Shown here: positions 62,154-64,000 of the stretch, one piece after another | Position numbering within the stretch: position 1 is the first letter of the stretch | Layout of the letters: the number at the start of each line of letters is the position of its first letter | Source of the DNA: Clostridium sp. AM33-3 | Lineage (GTDB): Bacteria > Bacillota > Clostridia > Lachnospirales > Lachnospiraceae | Assembly: GCF_003480315.1 (NCBI RefSeq) | Contig: NZ_QUIV01000001.1 | Coordinates: 184,569 to 248,568, forward strand | Direction: 5' to 3' | DNA length: 64,000 bases | Notes under the pieces: generated by a model | Told to the model about the DNA's origin: nothing | Seen by the model: only the letters and a program-made list of their open reading frames with translations | The model's database searches: none | Position numbers and translations under genes: made by a program

Positions 62154-63677
62154 ATGGGAGGTTTTTTTGGAGTAGTATCAAAACACGACTGTGTGATGGA
62201 TCTGTTTTTTGGTACAGACTATCATTCTCACCTTGGAACACGCCGCGGCGGAATGGCCGTCTATGGAGAAAACGGATTTCAGAGGAGTATTCATAATATA
62301 GAAAATTCCCCGTTCCGGACAAAGTTTGAACGGGATGTAGAAGAGCTTTCCGGCAATGCCGGAATTGGCTCCATTTCGGATAATGAGCCGCAGCCGCTTC
62401 TGATCCACTCTCATCTTGGAAGCTACGCCATCGTTACCGTTGGCAAGATCAACAATGAAGCAGAGCTGATCGATCATGCCTTCAAAAACGGACACATTCA
62501 TTTCATGGAAATGAGTGGCGGACGCATCAATGCCACAGAATTGACTGCAGCCATCATCAATCAGAAGCAGAGTCTGGTGGAAGGACTTTTGTATGCCCAG
62601 GAAATGATCCAGGGTTCCATGACCATTCTCCTCCTGACCCCGGATGGCATCTACGCTTCCAGAGACCGCTATGGACGTACTCCTCTGACGGTTGGACAGA
62701 AGGACGAGGCCTGCTGTGTTTCCTTTGAGAGCTTTGCCTATATCAATCTCGGATACCACGACTGCTATGAACTGGGACCAGGTGAGATTGTTCGCGTGAG
62801 CGCGGATGGTGTAACCCAGCTTTCCGCTCCGCGCAAAGAGATGAAGATCTGTTCCTTCCTGTGGGTTTATTATGGCTACCCTACCTCCAGCTATGAAGGA
62901 ATCAACGTAGAAGAAATGCGTTACCGCTGCGGACAGATCCTGGCAGACCGGGATCTCGGATGCCATGGGTGCAGCCACTGTCCGGGACATGAAACTGCAG
63001 CTGGTTCCGGCAGCCAGGCTCCTGAAACTGCCTCTTCTGCCAAGCAGGACGCATCCAGCGCACCGACCGACACCATCCACCCGGATATTGTGGCAGGTGT
63101 TCCTGACTCCGGCATCGCCCACGCCATCGGCTATGCCAACGAGTCCGGCATCCCGTTTGCGCGTCCGTTCATCAAGTACACCCCAACCTGGCCGCGTTCC
63201 TTCATGCCGCAGAACCAGAGCCAGAGAAACTTAATCGCGAAGATGAAGCTGATCCCGGTCGGCGCGCTCATCCGCGACAAGAGCCTGCTCCTCATCGACG
63301 ATTCCATTGTCCGCGGAACCCAGCTTGGCGAAACTACTGAGTTCCTTTATCAGAGCGGCGCCAAAGAAGTCCATATCCGCCCGGCTTGCCCGCCGCTTCT
63401 CTTCGGATGCAAGTACTTAAACTTCTCCCGATCCAACTCCGAACTGGACCTGATCACCCGCCGCATCATCCGCGACCGGGAGGGAGACAACGTATCCGAA
63501 GAAGTCCTCGCCGACTACGCCAACCCGGACAGCCAGAACTACCAGGAGATGGTCGAAGAAATCCGAAAACACCTAAACTTCACAACTCTCAAATTCCATC
63601 GGTTAGATGATCTGGTGAAATCCATCGGATTGCCAAAGGAATGCCTGTGCACATACTGCTGGGACGGACAGGAATAA
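62154..63677 (+). CDS. PurF-like amidophosphoribosyltransferase paralogue without the N-terminal Cys
   Basis: 507 residues. An N-terminal Ntn-hydrolase-like domain (MGGFFGVVSKHDCVMDLFFG, HSHLGTRRGGMAVYG, SHLGSYAIVTVGKINN, YASRDRYGRTPL) and a phosphoribosyltransferase domain with the PRPP loop LLLIDDSIVRGTQLGETTEF (about 378-397). In active PurF the chain starts with Cys as nucleophile (MCGI...); here residue 2 is Gly, so glutamine hydrolysis is not possible by the normal route. A Cys/His-rich then Ala/Ser-rich insertion (about 269-309, CHGCSHCPGHETAAGS) sits before the PRPP-binding part. AAGGAG precedes the ATG. Another PurF is expected elsewhere in the genome. Confidence 0.85.
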   Translation: MGGFFGVVSKHDCVMDLFFGTDYHSHLGTRRGGMAVYGENGFQRSIHNIENSPFRTKFERDVEELSGNAGIGSISDNEPQPLLIHSHLGSYAIVTVGKINNEAELIDHAFKNGHIHFMEMSGGRINATELTAAIINQKQSLVEGLLYAQEMIQGSMTILLLTPDGIYASRDRYGRTPLTVGQKDEACCVSFESFAYINLGYHDCYELGPGEIVRVSADGVTQLSAPRKEMKICSFLWVYYGYPTSSYEGINVEEMRYRCGQILADRDLGCHGCSHCPGHETAAGSGSQAPETASSAKQDASSAPTDTIHPDIVAGVPDSGIAHAIGYANESGIPFARPFIKYTPTWPRSFMPQNQSQRNLIAKMKLIPVGALIRDKSLLLIDDSIVRGTQLGETTEFLYQSGAKEVHIRPACPPLLFGCKYLNFSRSNSELDLITRRIIRDREGDNVSEEVLADYANPDSQNYQEMVEEIRKHLNFTTLKFHRLDDLVKSIGLPKECLCTYCWDGQE

Positions 63678-63712
63678 AATTGCAATATTCAGACGTAACC
63701 ACATAAGGTCCG

Positions 63713-63910
63713 AAGGTTCGGTCAGACCATACAGAATAAGCAGATGCTGTGAAATTTTGTACTTCATTCGCTCCGCCGCCTATTGCCAGACCTGCGAGCA
63801 AAACTCGCGTGCTCTGCACGCTCAGACAATGCTCTCCGGTCTGGCGCTATGCTCGCTCATGAAGAAAATTCCAACGCATCTGCTTATTCTGTATGGTCTG
63901 ACCGAACCTT
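63713..63910. repeat. 198-bp palindromic element with 35-bp perfect terminal inverted repeats
   Basis: AAGGTTCGGTCAGACC... (63713-63747) and its exact complement (63876-63910) are perfect 35-bp arms. The inside continues with imperfect complementarity (GAAATTTT/AAAATT-type, GCTCC/GCGAGC) and holds further hairpins: CCAGACC/GGTCTGG, GCGAG-CAAAA-CTCGC and GTGC-TCT-GCAC. No protein-coding frame explains it. It lies 35 bp after the purF-like stop. The flanks 63678-63712 and 63911-64000 show no gene. A MITE-like repeat or a large structured RNA fits best. Confidence 0.8.
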
Positions 63911-64000
63911 CTACTGTACTGGTTATTCTACGATATTAATAAATGCAATCAGAACGTTACTGACGAAAGCCTGTAAATCCGGCTTTTATTTAATAGTAGC

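Noticed and set aside
62178..63122. 314-codon minus-strand frame
   Set aside because: Antisense to the purF-like gene; no binding site, no family features.
1..64000. CRISPR arrays, tRNA or rRNA genes, complete insertion sequences
   Set aside because: No regular repeat-spacer pattern, no tRNA-like cloverleaf or rRNA segments and no transposase genes were seen.

Overview
The window looks like a chromosomal segment of a Clostridium cluster XIVa member (Lachnospiraceae, perhaps Enterocloster/Lachnoclostridium-like; this is inference from gene content, not a database match). Supporting signs are a glmS ribozyme in front of glmS, the rplU-prp-rpmA arrangement with an N-terminally extended L27, the paired B12-binding radical SAM and DUF2344 genes next to RNase G, a short HisG that needs HisZ, and strong consensus sigma-A promoters with purine-rich ribosome binding sites. 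Most genes lie on the minus strand.

Layout. 0-3.2 kb: start of a probable S9 peptidase, an AbgT transporter, a TetR regulator and a small membrane protein. 3.4-7.2 kb: a kinase remnant and two cell-envelope genes (LytR-CpsA-Psr and NlpC/P60). 7.3-9.6 kb: glmS ribozyme and glmS. 9.7-12.3 kb: an accessory patch of small genes ending in a higBA toxin-antitoxin pair. 12.3-16.7 kb: housekeeping operon rplU-prp-rpmA-obg-yhbY-nadD-yqeK-rsfS. 16.8-23.7 kb: TIGR03960-DUF2344-rng-trkA-trkH. 24-32.3 kb: a polyamine-type ABC importer with adenine deaminase, an amidohydrolase and a divergent LysR regulator. 32.4-44 kb: a decayed stretch with several broken genes (split lipoprotein, hybrid kinase, M20 peptidase fragment, PPi-PFK, PstS-like gene) among intact ones (ribbon-helix-helix coiled-coil protein, tyrosine recombinase, SH3/SleB-like hydrolase, polyphosphate kinase). 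44-49.5 kb: Na/Pi cotransporter with a Pho-box-like array, HD hydrolase, PhoH2, MATE exporter. 49.7-55.9 kb: an ABC importer with a DUF3798 binding protein and an unusual permease. 56-62 kb: histidine operon hisZ-G-D-B-A-(HisF-like)IE. 62.1-63.7 kb: a PurF paralogue without its catalytic cysteine, followed by a 198-bp palindromic element.

How the parts work together. Phosphate handling is clustered (Na/Pi transporter, PstS-like remnant, polyphosphate kinase, PhoH2). Purine and histidine metabolism are both represented: PRPP-using HisG and the PurF-like protein sit back to back, and the 24-32 kb cluster probably imports and deaminates a purine-like compound. The most unusual items are the 35-bp perfect terminal inverted repeat element at the right end, the cysteine-less PurF paralogue, the degenerate HisF-like domain fused to HisIE with hisC/hisH/hisF missing from the operon, the DUF3798 ABC system whose permease carries a 230-residue Ala/Glu-rich insertion, and the recombinase plus coiled-coil pair. 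Several lesions lie in homopolymer runs, so base-calling errors must be considered for those.
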